A stretch of 7,621 nucleotides of DNA, from contig CATOLW010000052.1 of the NCBI GenBank assembly GCA_951800935.1, positions 1 through 7,621 on the forward strand. The letters run 5' to 3'. The first letter of the stretch is position 1. Each line of letters begins with the position of its first letter. The notes below the pieces were generated by a model. It was not told the origin of the DNA. It did not search any database and saw only the letters and a list, made by a program, of their open reading frames with translations. Shown here piece by piece: positions 6,208 to 7,621 of the stretch. A program made the position numbers and the translations under genes. The DNA is from an uncultured Clostridium sp. (GTDB lineage Bacteria > Bacillota_A > Clostridia > TANB77 > CAG-508).

Positions 6208-7015
6208 ATGTATGAAATAAAAAATAAGGAATTTATAAAGGCTTATGATGCTATATGTTATAGACATGATAGACTAAAAGTCTTTTCAGATTTCGTAAAA
6301 ATGTGTGCTATAAGTATTTATAATACTTTTGCAAAAAATCAAACAATGGAACAGGAATATTTAAGAACTATAAAATCTTATAGTAAGGAAGAACAGAATT
6401 TATTTCCTAAAATGTTTGGTGAATTAATTATGATGTATGAAGAATGCAAAGAAATAACAGATATATTAGGTCCTATTTACATGAATACAAAGTCTAAAGA
6501 TAAACATTTAGGACAAGTTTTTACCCCCTCACATGTGTCAGACATGATGGCAGAGATGACTATTGAGGATAAAAATGCTTTTAAAAAGGAAATTGAAGAA
6601 AATGGATTTGTAGCAATGGCCGATCCAACTTGTGGAGCTGGTCGGTATGTTATTATCATTTGCGAAAGCATTGCAAAAGAGAGATATTAATTATCAAAAA
6701 GACTTACTTATAGAAGGTACAGATATTGCAGATGTATGTGTTTATATGACATATATTCAACTATCATTATATGGTATACCAGCTGTTGTATATTGTGGAG
6801 ATTCTTTATCACAGAAAATACAATTTAAAATGGAAACCCCTTTATTCTTTTTGCAATATTGGAAATTTAGAAAGTTCTATATTCATCCTAATACTGAAGA
6901 ACAAAAAGAAACAAATCAAAATAATAAAAAGATTATTATTGAAAGACAAAGAAAAAATCAAATTATATTAAAAGAAACTACTGTAAAAGGCAACTGCCAA
7001 ATTTCTTTATGGTAG
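6208..7015 (+). CDS. N6-adenine DNA methylase-fold protein needing one +1 frameshift (268 aa)
   Basis: The ATG at 6208 is preferred because AAAGGA lies 9 nt upstream; the ATG at 6199 touches that site. The zero frame ends at 6690 (160 aa). Skipping C6643 joins it to the next frame and gives 268 residues. The break lies inside methylase motif I, which becomes DPTCGAGG (139-146) followed by 'MLLSFA', the HsdM-type SAM-binding loop. Upstream, 'GQVFTPSHV' (102-110) is the HsdM/N6-methylase G-x-F-[YF]-TP motif. Downstream, 'GTDIADVCVYM' and 'YCGDSL' fit the later strands of the fold. No [NDS]-P-P-[YFW] catalytic motif is present (there is no PP at all), so SAM binding is likely but methylation uncertain. 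No restriction subunit is adjacent. The final ~50 residues are Lys/Glu/Gln-rich and look unstructured. Confidence 0.8.
6643..6646 (+). other. +1 recoding site 4: GGT-C-GGT
   Basis: In-frame CGG at 6643-6645 lies inside methylase motif I. Skipping C6643 gives GAG-G-MLL, the family's Gly-Gly; the zero frame gives Arg-Tyr-Val and stops at 6690. Confidence 0.75.
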
Positions 7016-7036
7016 GTTGAAAGGAAGGAAATACAT

Positions 7037-7453
7037 ATGAGAATTAAAGTTTTATTAGTAATACCAAATCAAGAGGTACAAATGGTTAAAATTCCACCAA
7101 GTTTAAAATTTATTAAGGCATTTATTGGAGAAAATCTTTTTAGATTAAAACTAAGCAAAGATACTATACTTATTGCAAACAAAAATGCCAATGCAGAGGA
7201 CTTTAATAGAATTGTTGGAGGAAATATTATACTAGGAACATTTTTAGTTATTTCTATAAAAAACAATTGTAGAGTTAGTATGAAAAAGAAAGATGTTAGA
7301 AGATATACTAATATGTTCAAATTAAGGAAACACAAGAAAAAAATAGATATGTATAAGGAAGAATGGCTTGAAGAGTATTACTCAAAACAAAGAGAAAGAA
7401 AACAAAAAAATGCCGAAAGAAACAAAAAAGAGATATTTAATATAGCAGCATAA
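7037..7453 (+). CDS. DUF3846-like protein (138 aa)
   Basis: The ATG has an AAGGAAGGAA site upstream and lies 21 nt after the methylase stop. The N-terminal 100 residues follow the DUF3846 layout: 'RIKVLLVIP' (2-10), a helix with 'LKFIKAFIG' (23-31) in place of the family's 'LqelVGG', 'TILIANKNANAEDFNRIV' (43-60; the family has 'N-E-x-G-x..NR'), 'ILGTFLVI' (65-72) and a later 'VRRYTNMF' helix. The family is common on phages and conjugative elements and has no known function. A Lys/Arg/Glu-rich helical extension follows (about 96-134). It ends Asn-Ile-Ala-Ala. Assignment is from pattern memory. Confidence 0.8.
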   Translation: MRIKVLLVIPNQEVQMVKIPPSLKFIKAFIGENLFRLKLSKDTILIANKNANAEDFNRIVGGNIILGTFLVISIKNNCRVSMKKKDVRRYTNMFKLRKHKKKIDMYKEEWLEEYYSKQRERKQKNAERNKKEIFNIAA

Positions 7454-7464
7454 AAGAAAGGAAC
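7439..7464 (+). repeat. Gene-end junction repeat, copy of 3826-3849
   Basis: AATATAGCAGCATAA at 7439-7453 is identical to 3826-3840. GAAAGGAAC follows in both, with two extra A here. It encodes Ile-Ala-Ala-stop and supplies the ribosome binding site of the next gene. Confidence 0.6.
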
Positions 7465-7472
7465 GAATTTTT

Positions 7473-7621
7473 ATGAATAACAAATTTATAGCAATGATTA
7501 TATTAAATCCTAATATTCCAATAGGAAAAATTGATTTTATACAAAGTAACATTTCAAGTGTATTTGAACAAAATAGCAAAATACAAAAAGTTTGGCTTTT
7601 AGGTAAAAAGAAATTAGACTA
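7473..7621 (+). CDS. 5' end of an unidentified protein (cut by window end)
   Basis: The ATG at 7473 follows an AAAGAAAGGAAC ribosome binding site at suitable spacing and 19 nt after the preceding stop. The 49 residues in view begin with 'KFIAMIILNPNIPIGKIDF' and continue with a probable amphipathic helix and 'VWLLGKKKLD'. The first strand is hydrophobic but interrupted by N-P-N, so it is not a clear signal peptide. No family is recognised. It belongs to the same rightward cluster. Confidence 0.6.
   Translation, partial: MNNKFIAMIILNPNIPIGKIDFIQSNISSVFEQNSKIQKVWLLGKKKLD

Noticed and set aside
2675..6646. Simple reassignment of CGG to another amino acid (Trp or Gln, as reported in some Firmicutes)
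   Set aside because: Changing the amino acid does not repair the reading frame; the frame must shift by one base.
2675..6646. Systematic sequencing error inserting C between T and GG
   Set aside because: Very many T-GG sequences, including NNT-GGN codon pairs, are unchanged in the window. A read-level check is still needed, so this is unlikely but not excluded.
2639..7015. Ordinary pseudogenes with scattered indels
   Set aside because: All breaks are +1, all involve a C before GG at an in-frame CGG, and about 1,300 codons of these three genes are otherwise intact. Decay would give mixed indels and stops.

Overview
The window is very AT-rich low-GC Firmicutes DNA (Clostridia or a related gut lineage): strong AGGAGG-type ribosome binding sites, AGA as the main Arg codon, short intergenic gaps. 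It looks like the edge of an integrated mobile element (ICE, plasmid-like element or prophage). The gene families that suggest this are a DUF4313-like protein, a Gp3-like recombination directionality factor/metal-binding protein, a Rad50/SbcC-like ATPase with a zinc hook, an N6-adenine methylase-fold protein and a DUF3846-like protein. Family names come from memory of their patterns, not from a search.

Layout. Positions 1-583 hold the 3' end of a secreted or lipoprotein-like gene, closed by a terminator. A leftward run of three small genes of unknown function follows (1719 to 657), ending in its own terminator; the first and last look like distant paralogues. Positions 1720-2255 are non-coding: divergent promoters, then a roughly 300-nt rightward leader with four compact hairpins, a terminator-like hairpin with a C6 loop and T7 tract, and a perfect but apparently unused Shine-Dalgarno sequence. 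From 2256 to the window end a rightward gene cluster follows: DUF4313-like (2256), Gp3-like (2639), small beta-barrel-like protein (3955), zinc-hook ATPase (4167), terminator, methylase-fold protein (6208), DUF3846-like (7037) and a gene cut by the window edge (7473).

Main observation. Three rightward genes look frameshifted when read conventionally, and all breaks follow one rule. I found four in-frame CGG codons in the whole window, at 2675, 2691, 4194 and 6643. At each, the frame is restored by stepping +1, that is by skipping the C and reading GGN (Gly), or by reading CGGN as one four-base codon. All four are preceded by a T. With this rule the Gp3-like gene (two shifts, 16 nt apart), the ATPase and the methylase each become one intact ORF that starts at the ATG with the good ribosome binding site, and each restored residue is a Gly at a position where the family motif plausibly has Gly (GR, GE, GFRKY, DPTCGAGG). 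CGG triplets that are out of frame in coding DNA (327, 433, 3005, 4037, 4269) disturb nothing. This suggests programmed +1 frameshifting or quadruplet decoding at CGG, perhaps because CGG is unassigned in this host. If CGG were read as ordinary Arg, these proteins would stop after 13, 11 and 160 residues.

A second oddity is that four of the rightward proteins end in Ala-Ala, which resembles ssrA/ClpXP degron ends, and two of those gene ends share a nearly identical stop-codon/RBS junction.
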